A stretch of 50,581 nucleotides of DNA from Candidatus Pelagibacter sp. (GCA_028099475.1 JAOHHF010000005.1:1-50581); one strand, 5' to 3'; counted from the stretch's first letter, positions 28,321-41,054 are shown. The notes: a model not told the origin generated them from the sequence alone. A program made the numbers and translations.

Positions 28321-29232
28321 ATGGATTTTAAATCCAAGATTATTTTAATTTCTGGACCAACAGCCTCAGGCAAATCAAATTTTTCAATTAAATTAGCTAA
28401 AAAAATTAAAGGTGAAATCATTAATGCTGATAGTATGCAAGTGTATAAAGAATTAAAGATTTTATCAGCTCGCCCCTATATTAAAGATTATCAAAAAATC
28501 AGACATCACTTATATGGTTTTTATAGTGTTAAAAATAATTTTTCAACAGGTGACTGGTTAAAACATGCCATTCAAAAAATTAAAGAAGTAAGAAGGCGAA
28601 AAAAAATTCCAATTTTTGTTGGAGGAACAGGATTATATTTTAAAGCTCTAACTAATGGACTAGTAAGTATTCCTAATATTCCAATTAGATTTAGGCATAA
28701 AATAAGAGAATTACATAAAAATTTAGGTCAAAAAAAATTTTATCAAAAACTTATAAAACTTGATCCACTCTCTAAAGAAAAAATTATTCCAACAGATGTT
28801 CAAAGATCAATAAGAGCTTATGAAGTAAAGAAATTTACTAAAAAATCTCTCCACGATTGGTTTAAAAACACAAAATCATATTTTGATAAAGACGATTTTT
28901 TTAAAATCTACATTGATTATCCACGTCAAGATTTAATTCAAAGAATTAAGAAAAGAACTGAATTAATGTTTAAGATTGGTGCAATTAGTGAGGTTAAAAG
29001 ATTTTTAAAATTAAGAATAAGAAAAGATAAGAGCGTCAATAAAGCCATCGGCATCAATGAGATAAAAGAACATTTGGAAAAAATAAATGATTTAAGCGAT
29101 GTTATTGAAAAAATATCAATAAAGACTAGGCAATATGCTAAAAGACAGAGTACTTGGGCTAGAGGTAACATGATCAGTTGGTTAAAATTGCCACCGCAAG
29201 ACTTAAATAATTTTTTAAAAAAAATTAAATAA
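28321..29232 (+). CDS. miaA: tRNA dimethylallyltransferase
   Basis: A 303-residue protein with the N-terminal P-loop ISGPTASGKSNFSIKLA, then GEIINADSMQVYKELKILSARP, RHHLYGF, FVGGTGLYFKALTNGL and C-terminal TRQYAKRQSTWARG. It transfers a dimethylallyl group to A37 of tRNAs that read UNN codons. It uses DMAPP, the product of the MEP pathway to which dxs in this window contributes. It follows degP by two bases. In many proteobacteria hfq is next to miaA; here the next gene is ilvB, so hfq is absent from this position. Confidence 0.96.
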   Translation: MDFKSKIILISGPTASGKSNFSIKLAKKIKGEIINADSMQVYKELKILSARPYIKDYQKIRHHLYGFYSVKNNFSTGDWLKHAIQKIKEVRRRKKIPIFVGGTGLYFKALTNGLVSIPNIPIRFRHKIRELHKNLGQKKFYQKLIKLDPLSKEKIIPTDVQRSIRAYEVKKFTKKSLHDWFKNTKSYFDKDDFFKIYIDYPRQDLIQRIKKRTELMFKIGAISEVKRFLKLRIRKDKSVNKAIGINEIKEHLEKINDLSDVIEKISIKTRQYAKRQSTWARGNMISWLKLPPQDLNNFLKKIK

Positions 29233-29245
29233 TTCACTCTAAAAC

Positions 29246-29275
29246 TTGACCAATCAGTGCAACTTCAGCTAGATT
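29246..29275 (+). promoter_or_regulatory. possible promoter for ilvBN-ilvC
   Basis: TTGACC (29246-29251, five of six) is followed after 18 bases by TAGATT (29270-29275, four of six) in the 48-base gap after miaA. The implied start site is about the ilvB ATG at 29281. There is no Shine-Dalgarno-like sequence before that ATG. No leader peptide rich in Ile/Val/Leu codons fits in the gap, so classical attenuation is unlikely. Confidence 0.35.
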
Positions 29276-29280
29276 GCCTA

Positions 29281-31047
29281 ATGCCAAAATTATATACTGG
29301 AGCAGAGATAGTATTTAAGTGTCTAGAAGACCAAAAAGTAAATCATATTTTTGGTTATCCAGGCGGAGCAGTTCTTCCGATTTATGATGAACTTAAAAAT
29401 CACACTTCAATTAAACATATTTTAGTAAGACACGAACAGGGTGCGGGTCATGCAGCAGAAGGTTATGCAAGATCTTCTGGTAAACCAGGAGTTGTTTTAG
29501 TTACTTCTGGACCAGGAGCAACTAATGTTGTTACTGCATTAACAGATGCTTACATGGACTCGGTACCATTAGTTTGTATTTCAGGGCAAGTACCCACTCA
29601 TTTAATAGGAACAGATGCTTTTCAGGAATGTGACACAACTGGAATTACAAGACCATGCACAAAACACAATTGGTTAGTGAAAAATATTAATGATCTCCAA
29701 AGAATTATGAATGAAGCATTTGAGGTTGCAACCACAGGAAGACCGGGGCCAGTGCTTGTAGATATTCCAAAAGATATCCAGTTTGCAAAAACAAAATATG
29801 CTTCTTTTAAAAAAGAAAAAAAAATTGAAATTAAAAACAGAAATAGATTTAATCAAAAAGATATTGATCAATTGATTGAGTTAATGAATAAAGCTTCTAA
29901 ACCAATTTTTTATACAGGTGGTGGTGTTGTAAATTCTGGGCCAAAAGCAAGTGAACTTTTAAGAGAACTAGTTGCATTAACTGGATTTCCAATTACCTCA
30001 ACACTGCAAGGTCTTGGCTCTTATCCTGGTGATGATAATCAATTTTTAGGAATGCTTGGAATGCATGGAACTTATGAAGCCAATAATGCCATGCACGATT
30101 GTGATTTACTAATTAATATTGGTGCAAGATTTGATGATCGTATAACTGGTAAAATTGATGAGTTCTCCCCAAAGTCAAAAAAAGTACATATTGATATTGA
30201 CCCATCATCAATCAATAAAATTATAAAAGTAGATTTAGCAATTGTTGGAGATGTAGCTGATGTTATTAGCTCAACAACAAAAACATTAAAAAAGAAAAAC
30301 ATCAATTTGCAAAAATCAAATAAACAAAAAATTTCAAAATGGTGGCAACAAATAGAAAAATGGAGAACAAAACAATCATTAAACTTTATTAATAGTGATA
30401 AAATAATTAAACCACAACACGCTGTTCAAAGACTTTATGAATTAACTAAAAACCAAGATACTTTTATAACAACCGAAGTTGGTCAACATCAAATGTGGGC
30501 AGCGCAGCATTATAAATTTATTAAGCCAAATAGATGGATGACCTCAGGTGGTCTGGGTACTATGGGTTACGGTCTACCTGCTGCAATAGGAGTTCAGGTA
30601 GCAAATCCTAAAAAATTAGTAGTTGATGTGGCTGGGGAAGCTTCAATTTTAATGACTATGCAAGAGATATCAACTGCAATTCAATATAATTTGCCAATAA
30701 AAATCTTCATTTTAAACAACCAATACATGGGAATGGTAAGGCAATGGCAGGAATTACTTCATGAAAAAAATTACTCAGAAAGCTATTCTGAAGCCCTACC
30801 AGATTTTGTAAAATTAGCTGAAGCTTACGGATGTCTAGGTATTAGAGCTAAAAATCCTGACGAATTAGATGATAAAATTGAGGAAATGATCAGTGTTGAT
30901 AGACCAGTAATATTTGATTGTCATGTTGATCAAGCAGAGAATTGTTTCCCTATGATCCCATCGGGAAAACCTCACAATCAAATGTTATTAGGTCCAAAAG
31001 ACCAAGAGGAAAATAAAATTACAGGTAAGGGTAAAGCGTTAGTTTAA
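29281..31047 (+). CDS. ilvB: acetolactate synthase, large (catalytic) subunit
   Basis: A 588-residue thiamin-diphosphate enzyme starting MPKLYTGAEIVFKCLEDQ. It shows HIFGYPGGAVLPIYDEL, VRHEQGAGHAAEGYARSSG with the catalytic Glu, VTSGPGATNVVTALTDAYMD, the FAD region GARFDDRITGKIDEF, and the ThDP motif VVDVAGEASILMTMQE...NNQYMGMVRQWQ. It makes acetolactate and acetohydroxybutyrate for valine, leucine and isoleucine synthesis. A GTG at 29257 in the same frame would add eight residues (QLQLDCL-type) lacking family similarity, so I use the ATG at 29281. The small subunit gene follows with no gap. Confidence 0.97.
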   Translation: MPKLYTGAEIVFKCLEDQKVNHIFGYPGGAVLPIYDELKNHTSIKHILVRHEQGAGHAAEGYARSSGKPGVVLVTSGPGATNVVTALTDAYMDSVPLVCISGQVPTHLIGTDAFQECDTTGITRPCTKHNWLVKNINDLQRIMNEAFEVATTGRPGPVLVDIPKDIQFAKTKYASFKKEKKIEIKNRNRFNQKDIDQLIELMNKASKPIFYTGGGVVNSGPKASELLRELVALTGFPITSTLQGLGSYPGDDNQFLGMLGMHGTYEANNAMHDCDLLINIGARFDDRITGKIDEFSPKSKKVHIDIDPSSINKIIKVDLAIVGDVADVISSTTKTLKKKNINLQKSNKQKISKWWQQIEKWRTKQSLNFINSDKIIKPQHAVQRLYELTKNQDTFITTEVGQHQMWAAQHYKFIKPNRWMTSGGLGTMGYGLPAAIGVQVANPKKLVVDVAGEASILMTMQEISTAIQYNLPIKIFILNNQYMGMVRQWQELLHEKNYSESYSEALPDFVKLAEAYGCLGIRAKNPDELDDKIEEMISVDRPVIFDCHVDQAENCFPMIPSGKPHNQMLLGPKDQEENKITGKGKALV

Positions 31048-31596
31048 ATGGCAAAATCTAAATCTGCATATAGTACTCCAAGTAAACAAAGTAAATTAGA
31101 AACCCATATAATTGTGGTTTGGGTAGATAATGAAGCAAGTGTTCTGTCTAGAGTAGTGGGTCTTTTTTCAGGAAGAGGATATAATATTGAGTCACTTGCT
31201 GTAGCAGAAGTTGATCAAAAAAATAATTTATCAAGAATCACTATTGTAACCACAGGAACTCCCGAAGTGATTGAGCAAATTGTGCTGCAACTTAAAAAAT
31301 TAGTTCCTGTTCATAAGGTTGCCAATTTTAAAAGAGAGGATAAAAATGTCATTTTTAAAGAAATGGCATTACTTAAAATCCTTGGAAATAATGCAAAAAT
31401 TAAGAAAGTTTTAAATACTTGTAAAAAATACAATCCAGTTATATTAGATCAATCAACAAAATCTGCTGTAATACAAATTACCGCATTACGTAGAGAGATT
31501 GACAATATGACAAAAAAATTAAAATCGCTTGGTCTGATAAGTGTCTCAAGAACTGGAGCGGTAGCAATGACTAGAGGCGCAGAAATATTTAACTAA
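31048..31596 (+). CDS. ilvN: acetolactate synthase, small (regulatory) subunit
   Basis: A 182-residue protein with an N-terminal ACT domain (HIIVVWVDNEASVLSRVVGL, then FSGRGYNIESLAVAEV) and a C-terminal half (MALLKILGNNAKIKKVLNT, TKKLKSLGLISVSRTGAVAMTRG by segment) typical of IlvH/IlvN of the longer 160-180 residue type. It confers valine feedback control on, and activates, the large subunit. The first 20 residues (KSKSAYSTPSKQSKLE) are a short extra polar lead found also in other alphaproteobacterial members by recollection. It is immediately after ilvB and 19 bases before ilvC. Confidence 0.95.
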   Translation: MAKSKSAYSTPSKQSKLETHIIVVWVDNEASVLSRVVGLFSGRGYNIESLAVAEVDQKNNLSRITIVTTGTPEVIEQIVLQLKKLVPVHKVANFKREDKNVIFKEMALLKILGNNAKIKKVLNTCKKYNPVILDQSTKSAVIQITALRREIDNMTKKLKSLGLISVSRTGAVAMTRGAEIFN

Positions 31597-31600
31597 TTAA

Positions 31601-32638
<1,038 letters not shown>

Positions 32639-32644
32639 TTTTTA

Positions 32645-32717
32645 TACATAGACCTAAATCGGTCAGCGCTTCTATGTAAAATTTAACATTTATTTTGCAA
32701 TCTCTCCTATAGATTGT
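32645..32717 (+). promoter_or_regulatory. two hairpins between ilvC and leuA (attenuator, terminator or leader RNA)
   Basis: Hairpin 1: TACATA (32645-32650) pairs with TATGTA (32673-32678) and, stacked inside, GACC (32651-32654) pairs with GGTC (32661-32664) around the loop TAAATC; an eight-base 3' bulge AGCGCTTC stays unpaired. Hairpin 2: GCAATCT (32697-32703) pairs with AGATTGT (32711-32717) around the loop CTCCTAT. The second is followed by ATTATCTGTTTTC, a modest U-rich stretch, 28 bases before leuA. It may be the ilvC terminator or a leuA leader. I cannot match it to a named riboswitch. Confidence 0.45.
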
Positions 32718-32744
32718 ATTATCTGTTTTCTTAAATATATAGAT

Positions 32745-35352
<2,608 letters not shown>

Positions 35353-35357
35353 AAAAA

Positions 35358-36206
35358 ATGGCTACGAGCAGAGATGATTTTGTAATAGCCTTTAGATCTG
35401 CATTTTTAAAAAAAAAAGATAAACAAAAATTTTCATTATTAACTTTATTATTTTTATCTATATTAGTAATTATTCTAAGTAATTATAATTTTAAAGTTAT
35501 TCAACTTATTAAAATTGGAATAAATGAGTTCACATATAGAGCTTCATTTTTAATTTCAACTCCTGAAAATAAAATACAAAAAATTAATTCTCAAATCAAA
35601 GATCACCTAAAGGTATATGACAACTATAAAAATCTAGAGTTAGAATTAGAAAAATTAAAACAAAAAAAATTAACTAATAACTTTTTAAAAATGGAAAATG
35701 AGAAATTACGTGATTTAATCAATGAAAGTATTAGTTCTAATGAAATATTAGCTAGGGTTTTAATAGATAAAGAAAGTCCTTTCTTAAGATCAATTATTCT
35801 GAACAAGGGAACTAAAGACAAATTGAAAATTGGTATGGCCGTGGTAGATGAAGTACATCTTGTGGGTAAAGTTATTGAGGTAAATTTTACAAATTCAAGA
35901 GTATTACTTTTGTCAGATTTAAATAGCAAAATACCAGTAGTATTAGAACCAATTGGCATGCAGGCAGTAGTTTCGGGCACTGGAGGCACCAATGGTAAAA
36001 TTCAATACACAAAAGAAGAATATAGTGATGATATTAATAACCAAGAAATTATAGCTTATACATCTGGTTTAGGAGGCTTGTTTAAGCCAGGGCTTCCAGT
36101 AGGTAAAATTTCCAGAATAAATCCACATGAAATTGTTTTTTTTTCTGATTTTAAACAATTGGAATATGTAAAAATAATTTCACTAAATATTGAGGATAAT
36201 AATTAA
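35358..36206 (+). CDS. mreC: rod shape-determining protein MreC
   Basis: A 282-residue protein with one N-terminal membrane helix (FSLLTLLFLSILVIILSNYN, about 26-45), a coiled coil (about 75-115, lysine/glutamate-rich) and a periplasmic beta-barrel domain with ILNKGTKDKLKIGMAVVDE, LVGKVIEV, SRVLLLSDLNSKIPVV and TSGLGGLFKPGLPVGKI. It links MreB to PBP2 and activates it. It lies five bases after mreB and shares one base with mreD. Confidence 0.94.
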   Translation: MATSRDDFVIAFRSAFLKKKDKQKFSLLTLLFLSILVIILSNYNFKVIQLIKIGINEFTYRASFLISTPENKIQKINSQIKDHLKVYDNYKNLELELEKLKQKKLTNNFLKMENEKLRDLINESISSNEILARVLIDKESPFLRSIILNKGTKDKLKIGMAVVDEVHLVGKVIEVNFTNSRVLLLSDLNSKIPVVLEPIGMQAVVSGTGGTNGKIQYTKEEYSDDINNQEIIAYTSGLGGLFKPGLPVGKISRINPHEIVFFSDFKQLEYVKIISLNIEDNN

Positions 36207-36724
36207 TGTCATCATTAAATAAAAACTCATTGTCAAATATAATATTTTCATATTTTCCGATTGGAATGTTATTTTTATCTGTTTTTAATGACTTTGATTT
36301 TAATTATTTAAAAATTGAGTATTTCTCATTCAACTTTGCTCACATATTAATTTTTTTTTGGACATTAAAAAATCCTGATCATCTTGGATATGTCTCTATA
36401 TTTCTAGCAGGTATTATCAATGATGTGATTATTGGAATGCCAATAGGGATTAGTAGTTTTTGTTACCTTTTGATTTGCACTGCAACTGCTTACATTAGAA
36501 ATATAACTCTAAGCCCAAATTTTATTAATGATTGGCTATCTTTTTTATTTATAATTTTATTGATTAATTCAATTCTGGTTTCAATATTAGATTTAATATT
36601 TTTGATTGAAATTGATTATCTAAAATATTTAATTAATACAGGTTTTACTTTTTTATTATATCCAATATTTTTTTTCTTTTTCAATTTCATTAACCAGAAA
36701 ATTTCATTCAGATTAAATGATTAA
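36206..36724 (+). CDS. mreD: rod shape-determining protein MreD
   Basis: A 172-residue, strongly hydrophobic protein with about five membrane segments. The family is poorly conserved, but FAGIINDVIIGMPIGISSFCYLL (here in the form LAGIINDVIIG...PIGISSF) with the polar D in a helix is a typical MreD feature. Its position between mreC and mrdA settles the call. Start overlaps mreC by one base, and its 3' end overlaps mrdA by eight. Confidence 0.88.
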   Translation: MSSLNKNSLSNIIFSYFPIGMLFLSVFNDFDFNYLKIEYFSFNFAHILIFFWTLKNPDHLGYVSIFLAGIINDVIIGMPIGISSFCYLLICTATAYIRNITLSPNFINDWLSFLFIILLINSILVSILDLIFLIEIDYLKYLINTGFTFLLYPIFFFFFNFINQKISFRLND

Positions 36725-38621
36725 AGAAAATTCAGGTATTAGAAAAGAAGATATTATCAATAGAAGAATGTTTATAATTGGTGCCGCTAAAATTATAATC
36801 TTCACAGGAATTATTAGTCGATTATTTTCATTACAAATTAGTGATAATAAAAAATATTTAACTCTTTCTGATAAAAATAGAATTAGAGAGTGGAAGTTGC
36901 CACCAACTAGAGGAAATATTTTTGATTATTTTGGAAATGTGATTGCTGGAAATTTAAAAGTTTATCAGCTTCATATAATCCCTGAACAAGTAGAAAACCT
37001 CAATTATCTTCTTTCAAGACTTAAAACCCTCTTACAGTTAAGTGATAAAAAAATTTCAAATATTTTAAAATTAAAGAAGAGATTAAAACCATGGGAAAGT
37101 ATTATTGTATCTGAAAATTTAAGTTGGAGTGAATTTGTAAAAGTGAATAATTATTTATATGATTTAGTTGGTGCAAAACCAGTGATGACAATTTCAAGAA
37201 ATTATCCATTTAATGATATTTATACTCATGTTTTAGGTTACGTTAGCCAACCAAATGAAAATGATATTTTACAAAATGAAATCATTCAAGAAAGATTTGT
37301 ACCTGGTATGAAGGTGGGGAAACTTGGATTGGAAAAAACTTTAGAAAATTATTTAATCGGCACAAATGATATTCAAAGATATGAAGTAAATGCATATGGA
37401 AAAAGAATTAATCAGCTTGATTACCAAAAAGGTAAACAAGGTTCAAAAATCCGATTAACTGTAGACACGGAGGTTCAAAAGCTATCTGCTAAATTGTTAG
37501 ATGGTAAAGCTGGATCAATAAGTGTAATGGATATTTATACAGGAGAAGTTGTCGCTATGTATTCCTCACCTTCGTATAATCCAAATTTGTTTTTATTTGG
37601 AATTAGCCAGGATGAGTGGGAGTTAATTAGGAACAATCCATTGAAACCACTAATTAATAAAACACTTTCAGGCATTTATTCTCCTGGCTCTACTATAAAA
37701 CCAATAGTAGCTTTATCAGCTCTAGAAAATAATATAATTAGCTCAAATTTCAAAGTTCGATGTACTGGTAAAACGGAACTCTATGGACAAACATTTCATT
37801 GCTGGAAGGAAAAAGGGCATGGTGTTGTAAGTTTAAACAATGCAATGAAGCAATCTTGCGATACATATTTTTATGAAATTGCAAGATTACTTGGTGTTGA
37901 TCGATTAAAAGTTACAGCTCAAAAATTTGGTTTAGGTGAAAAAGTTTTAGGTGAATATTTTGAAAATGAAAAAAAGGGTCTCTTTCCAAATACTAGTTGG
38001 AAAAAGAATAATCTTGGAAAAGGTTGGGTTTTAGGAGAAACATTAATAACAGGTATAGGCCAAGGATATGTTCAAACTACACCATTGCAGTTATGTATAA
38101 TGACAGCTCAAATTGCAAATGGTGGATACTCCATTAAACCAAAAATTATAGTAAATAATAACCCATTAAATTTTGCAGAAGCTAAAAAGTCTATGGAAGA
38201 ACAGAATTTTTTTAATTCTAATAATCAACTTTTTAAAGATGAAAGAAATATAAAGCTAATTCAAGAAGCGATGTTTAGCTCAACTAATGAAATTATGGGT
38301 ACTTCTTATGGATCAAGAATTGATGACCCTAAATATCAATTTGCTGGAAAAACTGGGACGGCTCAAGTAAAAAGAATCAGTAAAAGAGAACGAGAGTTGG
38401 ATCTTAAATTAGAACAGATACCTTATAAAGATAGAGATCATGCGTTGTATGTTGCTTATGGCCCATATAAAAATCCAAGGTACGCCCTTAGTATTATAGT
38501 TGAGCATGGTGGGTCAGGCAGTAAGGCAGCTGCTCCAATGGCAAAAGAACTTTTTAAATTAATAATTGATAGAGATGAACTAAGAGAAAAACAGCCCAAC
38601 TCTGAAGAAATAAATATTTAG
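36717..38621 (+). CDS. mrdA: penicillin-binding protein 2 (peptidoglycan transpeptidase)
   Basis: A 634-residue class B PBP. A short cytoplasmic start is followed by one membrane helix (MFIIGAAKIIIFTGIISRLF, about 18-37), the pedestal domain with PPTRGNIFDYFGNVIA, and the transpeptidase domain. The active-site S-x-x-K is STIK (Ser325-Lys328 in SPGSTIKP), the second motif is SCD (in KQSCDTYFYE) and the third is KTGTAQ at 545-550. It crosslinks new side-wall peptidoglycan with RodA as glycosyltransferase. Its start lies inside mreD by eight bases and rodA follows without a gap. Confidence 0.96.
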   Translation: MIKENSGIRKEDIINRRMFIIGAAKIIIFTGIISRLFSLQISDNKKYLTLSDKNRIREWKLPPTRGNIFDYFGNVIAGNLKVYQLHIIPEQVENLNYLLSRLKTLLQLSDKKISNILKLKKRLKPWESIIVSENLSWSEFVKVNNYLYDLVGAKPVMTISRNYPFNDIYTHVLGYVSQPNENDILQNEIIQERFVPGMKVGKLGLEKTLENYLIGTNDIQRYEVNAYGKRINQLDYQKGKQGSKIRLTVDTEVQKLSAKLLDGKAGSISVMDIYTGEVVAMYSSPSYNPNLFLFGISQDEWELIRNNPLKPLINKTLSGIYSPGSTIKPIVALSALENNIISSNFKVRCTGKTELYGQTFHCWKEKGHGVVSLNNAMKQSCDTYFYEIARLLGVDRLKVTAQKFGLGEKVLGEYFENEKKGLFPNTSWKKNNLGKGWVLGETLITGIGQGYVQTTPLQLCIMTAQIANGGYSIKPKIIVNNNPLNFAEAKKSMEEQNFFNSNNQLFKDERNIKLIQEAMFSSTNEIMGTSYGSRIDDPKYQFAGKTGTAQVKRISKRERELDLKLEQIPYKDRDHALYVAYGPYKNPRYALSIIVEHGGSGSKAAAPMAKELFKLIIDRDELREKQPNSEEINI

Positions 38622-39746
38622 ATGTTTCAGTATAATAGACTAGACTCAGATTTAACTTTTGTTCAAAAAGTTAAAAATTTAGATTATACATTGTTGTTTA
38701 GCATAACATTACTTTCAATAATAAGCTTATTCGTTATGTACTCTACAGATGGTGGAGAAGTGCTCTACCATACAAGAAGTCATTTTATGAAATTAATTAT
38801 TTTTTTTCCGTTAATGATAATTATATCTTTTTTTAATATAAAATTTTGGCATACTACCTCTTATCTACTTTATTTTATTATAATTTTGCTTTTGATATGG
38901 GTTTCAATTGATGGAATTAAATCCTCAGGATCACAAAGATGGATAGATTTATATTTTATAGTGCTTCAACCATCAGAACTTATGAAGATAGGTATTATAT
39001 TATGTCTTGCTAAATACTATCACAGAATTAAAATTGATAGTGTTAACTCATTCACAAATATTATTGTAGCTCTTTCCATAATTATAGTTCCAGTTATTTT
39101 AGTAGTATCCCAACCAGATCTAGGAACATCAATTCTAATTGCATTAAGTGGATTAATAATTTTATGGGTAGGAGGTTTAAAAATTAAATATTTTTTTGTT
39201 TCTTTTATTATTTTTTTAATTTCATTACCTTTTATTATTTCTTTTTTAAAACCTTATCAAAAACTAAGAATATTGACGTTTTTAGATCCAGACAGAGATC
39301 CGTTAGGAGCAGGATATCAAATTATTCAATCTAAAATTGCAATAGGCTCAGGCGGATTAAGTGGTAAAGGTTTTTTAAAGGGAACACAAAGTTATCTAGA
39401 GTTTTTGCCAGAAAAACACACTGATTTTATTTTCACTTTATTTTCCGAGGAATTTGGGTTTTTAGGATCTATTGGTCTTTTAATTCTTTATATAATTATA
39501 ATTGCAAGAATTATTAGGATTGGAGCTATATCAAGAAGTAATTTTGCAAGACTTTTCTGTTTTGGTTTTGCCTTTGCTATTTTTATTTACATTGTGGTAA
39601 ATTTATCGATGGTGTTAGGTTTATTACCTATAGTTGGATCTCCTTTGCCTATAATGTCGTACGGTGGATCATCAATGCTGGCAACCATGATTGGGTTTGG
39701 AATTGTTTTAAGTGCAAAAATTAATCATAAGCAAGCAATTTCCTAA
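38622..39746 (+). CDS. rodA: rod shape-determining protein RodA (SEDS glycosyltransferase)
   Basis: A 374-residue SEDS protein with about ten membrane helices. Family landmarks are SSGSQRWIDL-like GIKSSGSQRWIDLYFIVLQP with PSELMKIGIIL, QPDLGTSILI, GAGYQIIQSKIAIGSGGLSG, the catalytic-region EKHTDFIFTLFSEEFGFLG and the C-terminal LPIVGSPLPIMSYGGSSML. RodA polymerises glycan strands from lipid II in complex with PBP2. FtsW is excluded by gene context. It ends the shape cluster; a 66-base gap follows. Confidence 0.96.
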   Translation: MFQYNRLDSDLTFVQKVKNLDYTLLFSITLLSIISLFVMYSTDGGEVLYHTRSHFMKLIIFFPLMIIISFFNIKFWHTTSYLLYFIIILLLIWVSIDGIKSSGSQRWIDLYFIVLQPSELMKIGIILCLAKYYHRIKIDSVNSFTNIIVALSIIIVPVILVVSQPDLGTSILIALSGLIILWVGGLKIKYFFVSFIIFLISLPFIISFLKPYQKLRILTFLDPDRDPLGAGYQIIQSKIAIGSGGLSGKGFLKGTQSYLEFLPEKHTDFIFTLFSEEFGFLGSIGLLILYIIIIARIIRIGAISRSNFARLFCFGFAFAIFIYIVVNLSMVLGLLPIVGSPLPIMSYGGSSMLATMIGFGIVLSAKINHKQAIS

Positions 39747-39780
39747 CAATTTTTAATTTTCATGAGTATAATTTGTCACT

Positions 39781-39807
39781 ACAATTTTGAATTTTAAATT
39801 GTATAAG
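39781..39807 (+). promoter_or_regulatory. dyad next to a -10-like element, before DAO-type gene
   Basis: ACAATTT (39781-39787) and its complement AAATTGT (39796-39802) flank eight bases, forming a perfect 7-bp dyad. TATAAG (39802-39807) directly adjoins the right arm and looks like a -10; no good -35 is seen at the correct distance. The dyad would occupy the promoter spacer, so it could be an operator for a regulator of the downstream gene group. The bases are almost all A/T, which raises the chance of coincidence. Confidence 0.3.
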
Positions 39808-39812
39808 TCCCT

Positions 39813-41054
39813 ATGAATAAAAACACTAAAGTTGGGATTATTGGAGCTGGAATACAAGGTGTTTCCAATGCATTGTTTCTTCAAAAAAAAGGCTTCAATG
39901 TAACAATCTTTGATCGAGATAATCCAGGAAGTCATGCGGCGTCTTATGGAAATGCAGGTCATTTTTCACCATACGCCTCAGTTCCTCTTAATAGGCCTGA
40001 CGTGTTAGCAGATATCCCAGCTATGCTTTTAAGTTCTTCTGGACCGCTCGCATTAAAATGGAACTATGTACCTAAAATGATTCCATGGTTTATGAAATTT
40101 ATTATGAATTCCACCACAAAAAATATGATGCATACTGCAAAAAATATGCATCAAATTTTAGATTTAGCTTTACCAGCTTATGATGAGTTGTTTGAAGAGG
40201 TTGATTTAGAGGGGTTAGTTGAGAATAAAGGTATTCTTTATATTTGGAACGATCAAGATCTGAAAAGCAGAGAATTAGAAATTAATATACGAAATGAGCT
40301 AGGTGTTGAACAGCAACTCGTCAATAAATCTGAGATTCACGATTTAGAACCTCACATTAAACCTTTTTATCACGCAGGAGTTTATTATCCTTACGCAAAA
40401 CATGCGAGAAACCCTAAGAAAATTTTATTAAAACTATTTGATCTATTTTTACAAAAAGGTGGAAAATTTAATAAAGTTAATATCAAAGATATTAATTTTG
40501 ATGAAGAAAAACCAATTTTTAAAACAGAAACTCAAAATTATATTTTTGATAAAGCTGTAATTGCTTGTGGAGCTTTTTCAAAAAAATTAACTGATAATTT
40601 AGATGAAAGAATTCCCTTGGATACGGAGAGAGGATATCATGTTCATTTTAAAGGAGTTGATCATTTATTAAGCAGACCTGTAATTTTTTCTAATCGTGGA
40701 TTTGGAGTAACTCCAATGGAACAAGGTTTAAGAGTTGTAGGTACAGTTGAATTTGGTGGTTTAGATAACGCACTATCTAAATCAAGAATAAAAAATTTAA
40801 TTAATAATGCTAAATATATGTTTGGTGATTTGCCAGAACATGAAGATGAATGGCTGGGTTTTAGACCATCTTTGCCAGATTTTCTTCCAGTTATGGGACC
40901 ATCAAAAAATCATAAAAATGTTTTTTATTGTTTTGGTCATCATCATTTAGGATGGACTTTAGGACCAATTTCTGGGAAAATAATTTCAGGAATGATAGCA
41001 AACGAAAATACTAATTTGGATTTAAAACCTTATAGCTCATCAAGATTTAGTTAG
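39813..41054 (+). CDS. DAO-family FAD-dependent oxidoreductase (D-amino-acid dehydrogenase-like)
   Basis: A 413-residue flavoprotein with the N-terminal dinucleotide fold VGIIGAGIQGVSNALFLQKKG, acidic strand end VTIFDRDNPGSHAASYGNAGHFSPYAS in two parts, and the C-terminal GFRPSLPDFLPVMGPS with FGHHHLGWTLGPISGKII. The layout and the SYGNAG segment resemble DadA-type D-amino-acid dehydrogenases, which feed electrons to quinones, but related proteins oxidise sarcosine, hydroxyproline or opines; substrate is not determined by sequence. The following genes (a DMT transporter and a 2-hydroxyacid dehydrogenase) are one base and then an overlap away, suggesting a shared catabolic role. Length fits DadA (about 415). 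Confidence 0.8.
   Translation: MNKNTKVGIIGAGIQGVSNALFLQKKGFNVTIFDRDNPGSHAASYGNAGHFSPYASVPLNRPDVLADIPAMLLSSSGPLALKWNYVPKMIPWFMKFIMNSTTKNMMHTAKNMHQILDLALPAYDELFEEVDLEGLVENKGILYIWNDQDLKSRELEINIRNELGVEQQLVNKSEIHDLEPHIKPFYHAGVYYPYAKHARNPKKILLKLFDLFLQKGGKFNKVNIKDINFDEEKPIFKTETQNYIFDKAVIACGAFSKKLTDNLDERIPLDTERGYHVHFKGVDHLLSRPVIFSNRGFGVTPMEQGLRVVGTVEFGGLDNALSKSRIKNLINNAKYMFGDLPEHEDEWLGFRPSLPDFLPVMGPSKNHKNVFYCFGHHHLGWTLGPISGKIISGMIANENTNLDLKPYSSSRFS

Noticed and set aside
29257..29280. Upstream GTG start for ilvB
   Set aside because: The additional eight residues show no family similarity, and the ATG at 29281 is the standard start position.
29233..29280. Leader peptide or attenuator for ilvBN
   Set aside because: The gap has only 48 bases, with no run of Ile/Val/Leu codons and no terminator-like hairpin.
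32639..32744. SAM-II/SAM-V or other known riboswitch before leuA
   Set aside because: I could not match the hairpins to a known consensus, and the gene downstream is not a methionine-cycle gene.
39753..39962. A minus-strand 69-residue frame upstream of and inside the DAO-type gene
   Set aside because: It overlaps the conserved FAD-binding start of the plus-strand gene and has no family resemblance or ribosome-binding site.
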